Origin: Pseudoalteromonas sp. Scap06
GTDB taxonomy: Bacteria; Pseudomonadota; Gammaproteobacteria; Enterobacterales; Alteromonadaceae
Assembly: GCF_013394165.1 (NCBI RefSeq)
Contig: NZ_CP041330.1
Location: 1,728,501-1,792,500 of the forward strand
DNA: 64,000 bases
Direction: 5' to 3'
Of this stretch, positions 1 to 8,736 are shown in pieces. The translations under genes were made by a program, and so were the position numbers. The notes beneath the pieces are model-generated. The model did not search any database. It was given only the letters and a program-made list of their open reading frames with translations, and was not told where the DNA came from. Every line of letters begins with the position of its first letter. The first letter of the stretch is position 1.

Positions 1-167
1 ACCTTCGCTCACAATAATTTATTAAACATTCTAATACAAAGGTAAAATTTTTGTTGCCACAAAAGGGACTAATGGGTACTTTAAATAAATGATTAGTTTT
101 ATGAATCTAACCAATAATTAAGTACTAAATACGATTTTATACCTCAAATTTATACAGGAGATTTACC

Positions 168-1049
168 TTGCTTGATATCATCGCGCTTTTTATAAAAGTA
201 AATGATTACAAAACATTTAATGAAGCGTCAGTAAAGTTAAATATTCCTTTGCCCACCTTACAAAGAAAAATAAAAAAACTTGAAGAAGACTTATCTTTAG
301 CGTTGTTTTATCGTGAAAAAGGAAGTTTGCGATTAACTGAGCCTGGAAAAAGCTTTTATAGCCATTGCTTAGCTCACGTAGAGGGTTTACAAAGTACGCT
401 GTGCAATTTTAAGAACTCTAGTGAAAATGAAGTGAGTAAAATTAAATTAATAGCGCCGCAAAACTTTATAAAGAGCGTGTACTTCTCAGGCGTTATAAAT
501 CAATTCACCCTACTTTATCCAAATATTAAGATTCATATGATGCTATCAGATGAACGTCTTGATTTAAAAGCCACCGAGTTTGATTTAGCTATTAGAATTG
601 GAAAATTAGATAGCTCACAAAATATATGTAAAGTCATTAACCAAATGAGCTTTGTTTTAGCTTGCTCATCGAGTTTAATTAAGCAATATGGTATGCCAAG
701 TAATTTTAACGATTTGGCTGAACTCCCCCACATATCGTGCTCGCCATTCGAAAATTGGTCTTTTAAAGCAAATAAAAATGAGAAGGTTATTTTTAAACCT
801 CAACCTAACTTTATTTCTAACGATATAGAAATGTGTGCCTTAGCTGCTATTGAAGGAAGAGGTGTTTATTATGGCCCAAAATATTGTTTATTACCTTATA
901 TAAAAGATGAAAGCTTGGTTGAAGTATTAACACAGTACACACCCGTTAAGCGAGATGTAAACCTAATATGGCCTGATAAACTAATCCCAAAAAGTACACG
1001 CTATCTAATCGATTTTTTAGAGTACTCTCTCAAGGGGATAAAAATGTAG
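168..1049 (+). CDS. LysR-family transcriptional regulator
   Basis: A 293-residue protein with LysR-family architecture. An N-terminal winged helix-turn-helix spans about residues 3-60 (FNEASVKLNIPLPTLQRKIKKLEEDL), followed by a periplasmic-binding-protein-like effector domain to the C-terminus. The start is TTG, supported by an AGGAG ribosome-binding site 7 nt upstream (156-160); no in-frame ATG fits. It lies 180 bp upstream of, and in the same direction as, the aerolysin-type toxin gene, so it may control it. LysR proteins more often regulate divergent genes, and the divergent neighbour lies outside the window, so the target is inference. The ligand cannot be deduced from sequence. Confidence 0.9.
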   Translation: MLDIIALFIKVNDYKTFNEASVKLNIPLPTLQRKIKKLEEDLSLALFYREKGSLRLTEPGKSFYSHCLAHVEGLQSTLCNFKNSSENEVSKIKLIAPQNFIKSVYFSGVINQFTLLYPNIKIHMMLSDERLDLKATEFDLAIRIGKLDSSQNICKVINQMSFVLACSSSLIKQYGMPSNFNDLAELPHISCSPFENWSFKANKNEKVIFKPQPNFISNDIEMCALAAIEGRGVYYGPKYCLLPYIKDESLVEVLTQYTPVKRDVNLIWPDKLIPKSTRYLIDFLEYSLKGIKM

Positions 1050-1231
1050 CTACAACAGCACTATTGCCTTAATGATTTTTTGTAATATTTAAGCAACTAA
1101 TATTTTTGAAAAATCAACTTTCATTTAACACTCTATAAAAATATAGCGAGTTCTTTAGAATCAAAATCGGTCCAAAATTAGATTATTTAATTAGGGCCTA
1201 ATTAAAATATGATTTTAAAGGATGTAACTTA

Positions 1232-2689
1232 ATGAAAAAAATAATACCTCTATTGCTGTTGTCACACACAAGTTTTGTAAATGCTAATACAACTGCAATT
1301 TATCCAGATCAACTTAAAAATGAAAGCTTAGGTGCAGGAGTATGCTCAGCTGATAATAGATTAATTACAAAAGCTGAATCGCAAACTTACAGAAACGACC
1401 TTGTAAACAAAATGGGGAAGTGGCAAATAACGGGATTGGCTAACGGCTGGGTCATTATGGGCTCTGGTTACGCAGGTGAAATCAAACAAGGGACTGCTGC
1501 AAATTCTTGGTGCTACCCTACCGATCCCATTAATGAAATTCCTACTTTAAGCCCCGTAAAAGTATCGCCTGGCAGTCAAAGCCAAATTGAATGGGACTTA
1601 GTAAATCAAAAAGAGGGTTTTATAAAACCCCTTTCATACCTTGCCCATACAATGGGATTTGCGTGGGTTGGTGGAAATCGCTCAAGCTATGTTGGTGAGG
1701 ACATGGAGGTGTCCAAAACGGGCTCAGGATGGAAAATACAAGGTTACAATGGTGGAAGTTGTGATGGTTACCGATGTGATGAAAAGTCAGCTATTACTGT
1801 ATCTAACTTTGAATATGTGATGGATAACGAATCATATAAAATAACTGGTGATATTGTTGCTGCTGACAAAGAACTCATTAAAACGCTAACAGTCCCTGCA
1901 GTGAATGACACGTCAGCAGCTCAAATGTCAGTCGTTACCATTGAATACGATGCGGCAACCAACTGGTCTAAAACCAATGATTACAGTATTTCTGAGTCTG
2001 TTACATTATCTAATACATGGAAGTCTCCCTCTGTTACTGGTGGCTCAGACACTTCGTTATCTGTCACAATAGCAGCAGAGCAAGCATGGGGAACAAGTAA
2101 TGGCGGCTCTGAAGCTGAGCGAGTTGTGGTACAAGCAAGAACCAATGTGCCAGCATTCACGAAGCTTAATGCAAAGGTCGATTTGTTTAAATCATCAATA
2201 TCGTATCCTTATTCATTCGATGCTGATATTACCTACGATCTATCTATAAATGGCTTTATGCGGTGGGGAGGCAATGCTTTATTAAGCCACCCAGAAAACA
2301 GACCTAATGACACCGCTAATTTTGTGATTGGCCGCTGGGCAGGTCAAGATAAGAGCATTGAATATCAATGGGAACACCGTTACATACCAGGTGAGAATAA
2401 AAAATGGGATTGGCCTTGGATGATACAACAAACAAGCTTATCAACAATGCAATACTATTTAAGCCATGTTTTAAGACCTAAGAAAACAACCCTAACAGGT
2501 CACTTTTATGCACAAAGCCAATTTGCTGGTAGCGTTTATTTTGGTGATGAAACCCCACTTGTTACTAACCAAAGAAGTAAACGAAGTGTTTCAGCTAGTG
2601 ATTACTCAAGTGCAGAAAAGTTAAAAAAAGAGTTTGAAGATGCTGGTTTTAAAAATGTAGTTGTTAATATTGAAATGATTGATTTATAA
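1232..2689 (+). CDS. Proaerolysin-type pore-forming toxin
   Basis: A 485-residue secreted beta-pore-forming toxin precursor, matching Aeromonas proaerolysin along its whole length as I recall that sequence. Residues 1-18 are a signal peptide (cleavage after VNA). The mature N-terminus YPDQLKNESLGAGVC, the LANGWVIMG block, SYLAH and WVGGN, CDGYRC and SISYPYSFDADITYDL all have direct aerolysin counterparts. Cysteine pairs C38/C94 and C177/C182 have the spacing of the two aerolysin disulfides. Residues about 250-290 (TNWSKTNDYSISES to AWGTSNGGS) correspond to the membrane-inserting hairpin. RSKR at 448-451 sits where the aerolysin activation loop lies and leaves a 34-residue C-terminal propeptide. 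By homology, the protein is exported, binds GPI-anchored receptors, is cleaved and forms heptameric pores. Toxicity here is untested. A helper or second toxin gene is not seen nearby. Confidence 0.95.
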   Translation: MKKIIPLLLLSHTSFVNANTTAIYPDQLKNESLGAGVCSADNRLITKAESQTYRNDLVNKMGKWQITGLANGWVIMGSGYAGEIKQGTAANSWCYPTDPINEIPTLSPVKVSPGSQSQIEWDLVNQKEGFIKPLSYLAHTMGFAWVGGNRSSYVGEDMEVSKTGSGWKIQGYNGGSCDGYRCDEKSAITVSNFEYVMDNESYKITGDIVAADKELIKTLTVPAVNDTSAAQMSVVTIEYDAATNWSKTNDYSISESVTLSNTWKSPSVTGGSDTSLSVTIAAEQAWGTSNGGSEAERVVVQARTNVPAFTKLNAKVDLFKSSISYPYSFDADITYDLSINGFMRWGGNALLSHPENRPNDTANFVIGRWAGQDKSIEYQWEHRYIPGENKKWDWPWMIQQTSLSTMQYYLSHVLRPKKTTLTGHFYAQSQFAGSVYFGDETPLVTNQRSKRSVSASDYSSAEKLKKEFEDAGFKNVVVNIEMIDL

Positions 2690-2695
2690 CCCCCA

Positions 2696-2722
2696 AGGGC
2701 TTTCATACTGAGAGCCCTATTT
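2696..2722 (+). terminator. Hairpin after the toxin gene
   Basis: AGGGCT and AGCCCT arms around a short loop lie immediately after the toxin stop codon, followed by a modest T-rich stretch. This is a plausible but weak intrinsic terminator. The 239 bp between the toxin and the thiolase otherwise show no ORF of note. Confidence 0.45.
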
Positions 2723-2928
2723 CATACATTAAAACTAAAAGTATCATTGCCACACACCTATTTTACTCATCACTTTATTAAATAACACATACAGCTTAAA
2801 CAACCTCGCCTTTAGTTTATTTAAAAATTATGCTTTGATGCATTAATAAAACTATTAATCTCTTTGGCTCTACTCAACACAAGCTCAGCACAAAGTGGTT
2901 ATAAACATAAAAATAATAAGAGAAAACA

Positions 2929-4122
2929 ATGACAAAACTTAATAACAATAGCGTAGTTATATTAAGCGCAGTGCGTACCGCTATCGGCAGCTTTGGTGGC
3001 AGCCTTAAACATTTCACGCCCGCCGAGCTAGGCACTCTATGTGCGAAAGAAGCACTAGCCAGAGCCAAGCTATCACCCAACCAAGTTGGCTCAACTGTAG
3101 TTGGTAAAGTAATTCATAACGGCTCTAAAGACGCATACCTTTCAAGAATCATTGGGCTAGATGCGGGTTTACCTATAAGCAGCCACGCTGTAACGCTTAA
3201 TCGTTTATGTGGTTCTGGGCTTGAAGCAATCATACAAGCGGCACAACAAATTCAATTAGGTGATGTAGATGCAGCCCTTGCTGGCGGAGCAGAAAGCATG
3301 AGTAGCTCTGCCTACACCCTCGAAAGTAACCGCTGGGGGCAAAAAATGGGTAATAGCACTATGGTTGATGAGCTCACCACGACCTTACAAGACCCATGGG
3401 ATAATAACCCGATGGGAATAACAGCTGAAAACATTGCAGAAAAATATTCAATTAGCCGTCAGCAGCAAGACGAGTACGCAGCAAAAAGCCATCATAAAGC
3501 TGCAAAAGCCATTGCTGCAGGTCATTTTAAACAGCAGATTGTGCCAATAGAAATCAAGTCGCGAAAAGGGACGCATATTTTTGACACCGACGAACATGTT
3601 CGCGCCGATACCACAGCCGATAAACTTGCATCTTTAAAGCCCTACTTTAAAAAAGATGGCACCGTTACCGCAGCAAGCTCATCAGGTATAAACGATGGTG
3701 CAGCCATGTTGGTACTTATGTCAGAGCAAAAAGCAAATGAGCAAGGCTTAAAACCGCTCGCTCGTTTAGTGGGTTATGCCAGAGCAGGCGTTGATCCTAC
3801 TTTAATGGGTATCGGCCCTATTCCTGCAGTACAACAGGTATTTGAAAAAACCGACTTAACCATCGACGATATGGATGTGATTGAGTCTAACGAGGCCTTT
3901 GCAGTACAAGCACTGTGCGTTGCTAACGAGTTAAATTTCCCTGCCCATAAGGTAAACCCGAATGGTGGTGCAATTGCCTTAGGCCACCCTGTTGGCGCAA
4001 CGGGTGCAATTTTATCAACTAAATGCTTGTACGAACTCAAACGAACTCAAGGCAAATATGGGCTAGTCACAATGTGTATTGGTGGCGGGCAAGGCATAGC
4101 AGCCATTTTTGAAGCGCTTTAA
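2929..4122 (+). CDS. Acetyl-CoA acetyltransferase (thiolase II family)
   Basis: A 397-residue thiolase, the usual length for biosynthetic or degradative acetyl-CoA C-acetyltransferases (AtoB/PhbA/FadA type). It condenses or cleaves acyl-CoA in the cytoplasm. The nucleophilic cysteine is C94 in [10 protein letters not shown]. The NEAFA motif, the catalytic histidine block [15 protein letters not shown] and the C-terminal CIGGGQG cysteine motif are all present. The start is preceded by AAGAGA. It stands alone: no FadB, PhaB or HMG-CoA gene is adjacent, so the pathway (fatty-acid or ketogenic amino-acid degradation, or acetoacetyl-CoA formation) is not fixed by context. Confidence 0.93.
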   Translation: MTKLNNNSVVILSAVRTAIGSFGGSLKHFTPAELGTLCAKEALARAKLSPNQVGSTVVGKVIHNGSKDAYLSRIIGLDAGLPISSHAVTLNRLCGSGLEAIIQAAQQIQLGDVDAALAGGAESMSSSAYTLESNRWGQKMGNSTMVDELTTTLQDPWDNNPMGITAENIAEKYSISRQQQDEYAAKSHHKAAKAIAAGHFKQQIVPIEIKSRKGTHIFDTDEHVRADTTADKLASLKPYFKKDGTVTAASSSGINDGAAMLVLMSEQKANEQGLKPLARLVGYARAGVDPTLMGIGPIPAVQQVFEKTDLTIDDMDVIESNEAFAVQALCVANELNFPAHKVNPNGGAIALGHPVGATGAILSTKCLYELKRTQGKYGLVTMCIGGGQGIAAIFEAL

Positions 4123-4162
4123 TGAGTAAAGCTAAATCATTTTTGTAGTAATAAAGTTGATA

Positions 4163-4198
4163 ATTGAATTGGCTAGTCACATAACTAGCCAATTCAAT
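4163..4198. terminator. Perfect 15-bp stem-loop between convergent genes
   Basis: A perfect 15-bp inverted repeat (ATTGAATTGGCTAGT and its complement) with a 6-nt loop. It lies between the thiolase gene and the convergent small gene at 4210. It lacks a long T tract but is well placed to terminate both transcripts. Confidence 0.6.
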
Positions 4199-4209
4199 AT
4201 TTACACCAA

Positions 4210-4584
4210 TTAACTAAAAACGCCAAATAAGTTAAGTACAACGAGTAAAGCGCCAAATAGACCCGAAAGTGTTAATAACCAATAAAAGATACATCCAAGA
4301 AATCTATCGAATTTGGTTGTATTTTCAAATAACAACGAAGAGTGCGCATACATAAAAGAAAACTTACTTTTTTCAATTTTAAGTAACCAACGCCTTGGCA
4401 AGGAGAATGCTTGAGCAACATTTATAATATCCCAACCACTAATAACCTCTAGACCGAGTATATCTTTTGTTTTAGGGTTTTTTCTTAATTTACGTACGGT
4501 CATTTGGCCAAAAACCACATAAAGGATCCCAGAAATAATAGATGACATAATTAATATAGCGACCCAAATTTCTCTATCACTCAT
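4210..4584 (-). CDS. Small membrane protein of unknown function
   Basis: A 124-residue protein that I do not assign to a family. A hydrophobic segment at about residues 7-27 follows a short N-terminus. A basic stretch (RKLRKNPKTK) and a soluble middle come next, then a second hydrophobic region at about 95-122 (FYWLLTLSGLFGALLVVLNLFGVF). This suggests two membrane passes with the middle on the cytoplasmic side. It is co-directional with the next small membrane-protein gene, about 50 bp away, so the two may be co-transcribed. No catalytic motif is visible. Confidence 0.6.
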   Translation of the reverse strand: MSDREIWVAILIMSSIISGILYVVFGQMTVRKLRKNPKTKDILGLEVISGWDIINVAQAFSLPRRWLLKIEKSKFSFMYAHSSLLFENTTKFDRFLGCIFYWLLTLSGLFGALLVVLNLFGVFS

Positions 4585-4636
4585 AATTTATTAACCTGCT
4601 CCATAATATAATCATATATCCCTTCGGCATCTTCTT

Positions 4637-4936
4637 TTACAATTTCGTTAACTTTCTTACGCCTAATAAAACACCACCAAATGAGATTAAAAATAATATT
4701 GGTAAAAACAGTAATGTTTGGGTGTTGTCTATATCTGTAGCTGGGCTGCCAATAACTGCAAGCGTATTAATTAACAGCAGTATTAAGCTTGATTGCAGAT
4801 AGCCCTTGTAACCTATAGCCCCTGCAAACAACAGCATAATAAATGAACCTGATATTGCAGGCGTAAAAGGTGCCGCAGCGAGTAACATACAAACAAACGA
4901 AAATATAACAGCACATCCAATTATTACTTTAAACAT
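4637..4936 (-). CDS. Small hydrophobic membrane protein
   Basis: About 99 residues, nearly all hydrophobic, with about three predicted membrane segments (VIIGCAVIFSFVCMLL, SFIMLLFAGAIGY, LLFLPILFLISFGGVLLG) and a basic C-terminal tail (RKLTKL). I chose the ATG at 4936 over one 33 bp upstream because AAGGAAG lies 5 nt before it and the longer form adds a charged, unlikely N-terminus. Function is unknown. Confidence 0.6.
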   Translation of the reverse strand: MFKVIIGCAVIFSFVCMLLAAAPFTPAISGSFIMLLFAGAIGYKGYLQSSLILLLINTLAVIGSPATDIDNTQTLLFLPILFLISFGGVLLGVRKLTKL

Positions 4937-5058
4937 AACAACTTCCTTGATAAATGGCTTTAAATCCACCAGCTATTTATAACTGTATTACTAAAAATTG
5001 TATTCCCCCTAAGGGCCCAAAACTAATTTTTAGTTTATTAATAACCTCAATATAAAAA

Positions 5059-5652
5059 CTACCTATTCCCAAACTGCCGTTCACAGGGCTCTCCGTCTTT
5101 ATCACCGTCCATTTTAGTATTTGGGCAATGTTGAATAAAAAATAATGCCTCTGCATACGAGGTCATTTGGCTACAATGTTGGCGGCCATCACAGCGAAAT
5201 GCTTGCTGTGTTTTAGTAAGTGAGTTTGAACTAGCGGGCATAAATGACTCTAAATTAGCGTTAGTCACTACAGGTGTTTGCTTGGTATTTAAAAAACCGG
5301 TTTTATACACGCTAAAGCCAATACTAACAATAATACCAAACGTTATGAGTTTCATTAAAGGTGAGTTCTTACCTGAGGTTTTGCTTAATCTAACCGGCCT
5401 TGTTAAAGCTTTTATGTGTGGTTGTGCTAGTACGCCCTCAATACGGCAATTTACAGCTTTAGTTTTACCGTTAGGCTCAGTCGCAACCTCAAAATAGATA
5501 ATGTCACCCACTTTAGGTTTACGACTCATATGTTTGAGCGACGATATGTGTATAAAGGTATCGTGTTGCAGTGTGCTTGATTTAATAAAGCCAAAGCCTT
5601 TATCGTCATTCCACGATTTTAATATTCCTTTGTTCATCCTTGAGTCGTCCAT
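5059..5652 (-). CDS. Cold-shock domain / excalibur-domain membrane protein
   Basis: A 197-residue composite protein. Residues about 6-72 form a cold-shock nucleic-acid-binding fold (GILKSWNDDKGFGFI, DTFIHISSL). A linker is followed by one membrane segment at about 100-120. The C-terminus, about 153-191, is an excalibur-type domain with cysteines C154, C160, C176, C190 and the calcium-loop signature DGDKDGEPCE. The start is uncertain: ATG at 5652, or ATG at 5637, which has AAGG directly in front of it but too close for a normal site. The inferred topology puts the nucleic-acid-binding domain inside and the excalibur domain outside the cytoplasmic membrane. Its role is unknown. Confidence 0.75.
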   Translation of the reverse strand: MDDSRMNKGILKSWNDDKGFGFIKSSTLQHDTFIHISSLKHMSRKPKVGDIIYFEVATEPNGKTKAVNCRIEGVLAQPHIKALTRPVRLSKTSGKNSPLMKLITFGIIVSIGFSVYKTGFLNTKQTPVVTNANLESFMPASSNSLTKTQQAFRCDGRQHCSQMTSYAEALFFIQHCPNTKMDGDKDGEPCERQFGNR

Positions 5653-5788
5653 ATAAGTATTGTTAATTTTACAGCCAGTACTTTTATCATGATAAAGAAA
5701 AATACTCTTTGTGTATGTTTCTTATTTCAAAAAACGATACCACTGTATATAAAAACAGTAGCCACTATTAACCTTACTCTTTATTCAA

Positions 5789-6745
5789 CTATAAGTTACT
5801 TGTAAGTGCAAATACGCGTAATGCCGAGCCAGTGCCACCACGTATTTTAAGCGGCGGCACAATGGCAATAAACTCATAGACTTTTTCTTTAGCTAGCTCC
5901 TCAAGGAACAAGTTTTCTATTATGTAAATACCGTTATCTGCTAATAACATCATATGTACCGGAAAAACCTGAAATGAGGGTTCTGTAGCAATAGGTGGGC
6001 GTTTTTCAAAAGTAAGGGTGTCATTACCCACAACACTTGCACCAGCCTTTATTAAAAACTGTGCACCACTTACACCAACGCCTGCAGCATGTTCTGCAAT
6101 ATATTGCAGTGGGTTATTAGCAAAATATTGCCCCCACCCCGTTCTAATAAACACAGTATCGCCTTTTTTAATTTTTACACCTTGCGATTTTGCTGTTCTT
6201 TTTAAATGTGACGCTGTTATGTCAAAATCTGCAGCCAATGGGGTATCGTCACCGTTAATAAAGCGAGCCACATCAAGTAATACCGTTCGGTTACTCAATA
6301 AGTTTACAGGATAATGATCAATTCCTAAGTCACTCCCTACACCACTGCGTCCTATTCCTCTACGATCATTGGTCGCTTGCGCCGCATCTACTCCACCATA
6401 CAGTAAACCATCTCGACCAATATGACCTAACGCATCAATAGTTGGACCTCCATGGTGACCACTCCATTGCATTATTTCGGAGGTGAATGAGAGCTGATTG
6501 TTATCACCAAATGTACCACGTGTATCAGCATGGGTTGCATTAAGTGCCATTGAGTATTTTGGGTTAACGGACGCTATTGGGGAATTTTCATCCCAATTAT
6601 GAGACAGGTCATAGGTTTTGGCATGACTGACAAGAGTAATAAACTCTTCAGTTTGCTTAGATTTACTTAATTCTTTGCTATTGGTCGCTAAGCTCGAACA
6701 ACTAATTAAAAAAAACATAAACGACATCAACATTGCCAGTCTCAT
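5789..6745 (-). CDS. Cyclase-family hydrolase lipoprotein
   Basis: A 318-residue protein with an N-terminal lipoprotein signal (lipobox LISC, acylated cysteine at residue 16) and a cyclase-family (kynurenine-formamidase-like) metal-dependent hydrolase domain. The family metal motif HxGTHxDxPxH appears as HHGGPTIDALGH, so the first and last histidines and the aspartate are kept but the middle histidine position is replaced. A GDTVFIRTGW block and an N-terminal YDLSHNWDENSP block also fit the family. It probably works in the periplasm anchored to a membrane. The start has AAGGAG 5 nt upstream. The substrate is not known. Confidence 0.8.
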   Translation of the reverse strand: MRLAMLMSFMFFLISCSSLATNSKELSKSKQTEEFITLVSHAKTYDLSHNWDENSPIASVNPKYSMALNATHADTRGTFGDNNQLSFTSEIMQWSGHHGGPTIDALGHIGRDGLLYGGVDAAQATNDRRGIGRSGVGSDLGIDHYPVNLLSNRTVLLDVARFINGDDTPLAADFDITASHLKRTAKSQGVKIKKGDTVFIRTGWGQYFANNPLQYIAEHAAGVGVSGAQFLIKAGASVVGNDTLTFEKRPPIATEPSFQVFPVHMMLLADNGIYIIENLFLEELAKEKVYEFIAIVPPLKIRGGTGSALRVFALTSNL

Positions 6746-6869
6746 CGTATCTCCTTATCTGTATATGTTTAACACGCTATCCAAAAAAATAGCGACTAAA
6801 ATAAGCCGCTACATGCATTCTCACAATAAATACTGATCTATATTGTTCTTCTATTATAAGCGATGATTA

Positions 6870-7241
6870 CTAATGGCCTGTTTCATAGCTCATACGAGAC
6901 GTATTTGTCGTTTCATAGGTCCCATCTTTATACAAAATTAAAGCAGATGCACTATAGCTTCTGTAAGCTCTTACAGTCATATTACACGATGTACCGCCTG
7001 TGCAAGATGCATCGCCTTGCCAAATAACTTTGTTAATCGGTTTTGAAATATTCTGTAAATAGTACTTCCCTGTTGTTTGGTTACCAAAACTAAAATCTAT
7101 GGTAAAGCAGTTTGATCTTCCGTTCATCGAGTTTCCACCTGAACCATTTGGATATACATCGCAAACTAGATCAGTTGCAAAAGCAGAGTTAGCTGTAAGC
7201 GCAGCACCACAAATAAATAGTGTTTTTAGTATGTTTTTCAT
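6870..7241 (-). CDS. Small secreted protein of unknown function
   Basis: A 123-residue protein with a clear signal peptide (residues 1-22, ending NSAFA). The mature part of about 100 residues has four cysteines, probably two disulfides, and a beta-rich, asparagine/serine/threonine-rich composition. AAGGA precedes the ATG. I do not recognise the family. It is likely periplasmic or exported and monocistronic. Confidence 0.65.
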   Translation of the reverse strand: MKNILKTLFICGAALTANSAFATDLVCDVYPNGSGGNSMNGRSNCFTIDFSFGNQTTGKYYLQNISKPINKVIWQGDASCTGGTSCNMTVRAYRSYSASALILYKDGTYETTNTSRMSYETGH

Positions 7242-7621
7242 TTTTAATCCTTAAATTTGATTATTATTCGCTCAACCGAGCATTTAAAAATTAGCATATG
7301 AAATTAAAAAGTAAACAAAAAAGGTACAAATATTTACAAAAAATTAACCGTTAGAAGTTTTATAAATTTTCGTTAAATCGCTATGGCAGTATAAAACTGG
7401 GTTTATGCCTTACATTTAGTTTTGTAAGTCATAGCTATAGTTAATTACTATTCTATTGGTTCTTTTATAACCTATGTATAAAAAACTGTGTATCCGTATA
7501 TCTCACCTTTCCAAAAGCTAAACAGTCAGTTAGGCAACCTCTTTATTTTCCATCTAAAAAATGAAGTTAATAAAGCCCCCGTTTTTCCTCTCGCACTATT
7601 AGTTCTGTTTATTTAACAAGT

Positions 7622-7674
7622 TCAGGTGTCTAATTTATTTCAACTTAAGTGAAATAATTAAATAGTTTCACCTG
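7622..7674. other. 53-nt hairpin in gene-free block
   Basis: CAGGTG and CACCTG arms enclose an inner stem (TTATTTCA / TGAAATAA around ACTTAAG). It precedes the larger self-complementary element at 7683. The 7242-7621 stretch in front of it shows no ORF or other structure that I can name. Confidence 0.45.
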
Positions 7675-7682
7675 TCTTGTAT

Positions 7683-7948
7683 CTTGAGGACCTGTTGATC
7701 TTTCAGACTTAAAATTTGTTCAATCTAAGGGGGATTTAATCGCGGTGTGAGATTGTAACCTAGTGGGCTAAGTATAAACCGAGTAACAATGAATAAATTT
7801 CCCAGAGGAAGACCCCTTCGGGCAACGCTTGTTTGGTATTTATACTAGGTTATCGCCAATTTATGGGGAATAACCACACCACATAGGCCTTGCTAAAAGA
7901 TCAAATAGACTGTTGCAAATTTAACCTTTAAAGATAAACAGGCCCAAG
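7683..7948. other. Large self-complementary element, candidate structured RNA or MITE-like repeat
   Basis: About 266 nt without an ORF that folds on itself. The outer arm 7683-7718 is complementary, with a few mismatches and bulges, to 7916-7948 (about 33 pairs). Further inward, GCGGTGTG at 7742-7749 can pair with CACACCAC near 7875-7882. GTAACCTAGT at 7755-7764 can pair with ACTAGGTTAT at 7844-7853. A small CCCC-TTCG-GG hairpin lies near 7813-7822. Such nested pairing is typical of a structured RNA or a palindromic mobile repeat. It does not match 6S RNA, tmRNA, RNase P RNA or SRP RNA as I know them. Confidence 0.45.
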
Positions 7949-8044
7949 AGTGAACGCTAGTTATATAAAGTTTCATATGTTTTGTATTTTCAAAGCTACT
8001 GCATCTTTTTAAAGCGTTAAATATAAAATTATAAGAGGTATATA

Positions 8045-8647
8045 ATGGAGTTTACGAATAAACGCACCATCCTAATTTCAGCATCTTTATTGTTGGTATT
8101 GGCTATATCACAGGCTATTTTTTCAGCCCTTTACAGTGCTGAAATTAGCTTTTCAAGGCAGTTTGCTTGGGGACTAGAAGCTCTGGTATTTACTTTGCTC
8201 GTTGCTTTTGCAGGCTCAGCTATGGTGCAAGCAAAAAACGCTCAACTAGGATGGTCGGCTATTACGTTTAGCGCGGTACTTAACATAGTTCAAGTGAGTA
8301 TTGGCCTTACGTTATTTTCAACATTTGGCAAAGTTGCAGGCTCAGTAGAAGGAGCACAACCTTTAATTAATGGCGTGGTTGCTTTGTCATTCATGATTTA
8401 CTACGCAGCCAAAGTATTATTAGGATTAGCGGCACTTGTTTTTGGACTGTCTTATATAGCCAGAGGCGGTAAAGCATTAGGAGGGCTTACAGCTTTTGTA
8501 GGCGTGGTTGCAATGTTAGCCAATGCCATTTTAATTACTTTTGGACGTGATGGATTTCTGCCATCAGGTGTTGCAGGTGCCTCTGGTATGATTGCAACAT
8601 TACTTTTAGCGATATGTTTGATAAGTCTTAACCGTAGAAAAGGTTAA
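8045..8647 (+). CDS. Six-helix membrane protein of unknown function
   Basis: A 200-residue, strongly hydrophobic protein with about six membrane segments (near residues 8-28, 42-62, 70-95, 105-140, 147-165 and 175-195) and a basic C-terminal tail (NRRKG). AGAGG precedes the ATG by 7 nt. No transporter or enzyme motif is visible, and I do not recognise the family with confidence. It follows the self-complementary element by about 95 bp, so that element could form part of its leader. Confidence 0.65.
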   Translation: MEFTNKRTILISASLLLVLAISQAIFSALYSAEISFSRQFAWGLEALVFTLLVAFAGSAMVQAKNAQLGWSAITFSAVLNIVQVSIGLTLFSTFGKVAGSVEGAQPLINGVVALSFMIYYAAKVLLGLAALVFGLSYIARGGKALGGLTAFVGVVAMLANAILITFGRDGFLPSGVAGASGMIATLLLAICLISLNRRKG

Positions 8648-8687
8648 GCCTGACTATCACAAATTGATGTACTCCTTTAAATAAAGT

Positions 8688-8736
8688 GTAAACATTGGCG
8701 GATATTAAATGTTAATCCGTCAGTGTTTTACTTTTT
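8688..8736 (+). terminator. Intrinsic terminator
   Basis: A long imperfect stem (GTAAACATTGGCGGAT against ATCCGTCAGTGTTTTAC) is followed by TTTTT, 40 bp after the membrane-protein gene. Its right half overlaps the end of a small minus-strand ORF at 8712. Confidence 0.6.

Noticed and set aside
7683..7948. 6S RNA, tmRNA, RNase P RNA or SRP RNA
   Set aside because: The long hairpin invites 6S RNA, but none of the conserved sequences of these RNAs that I know is present, and the flanking genes do not fit.
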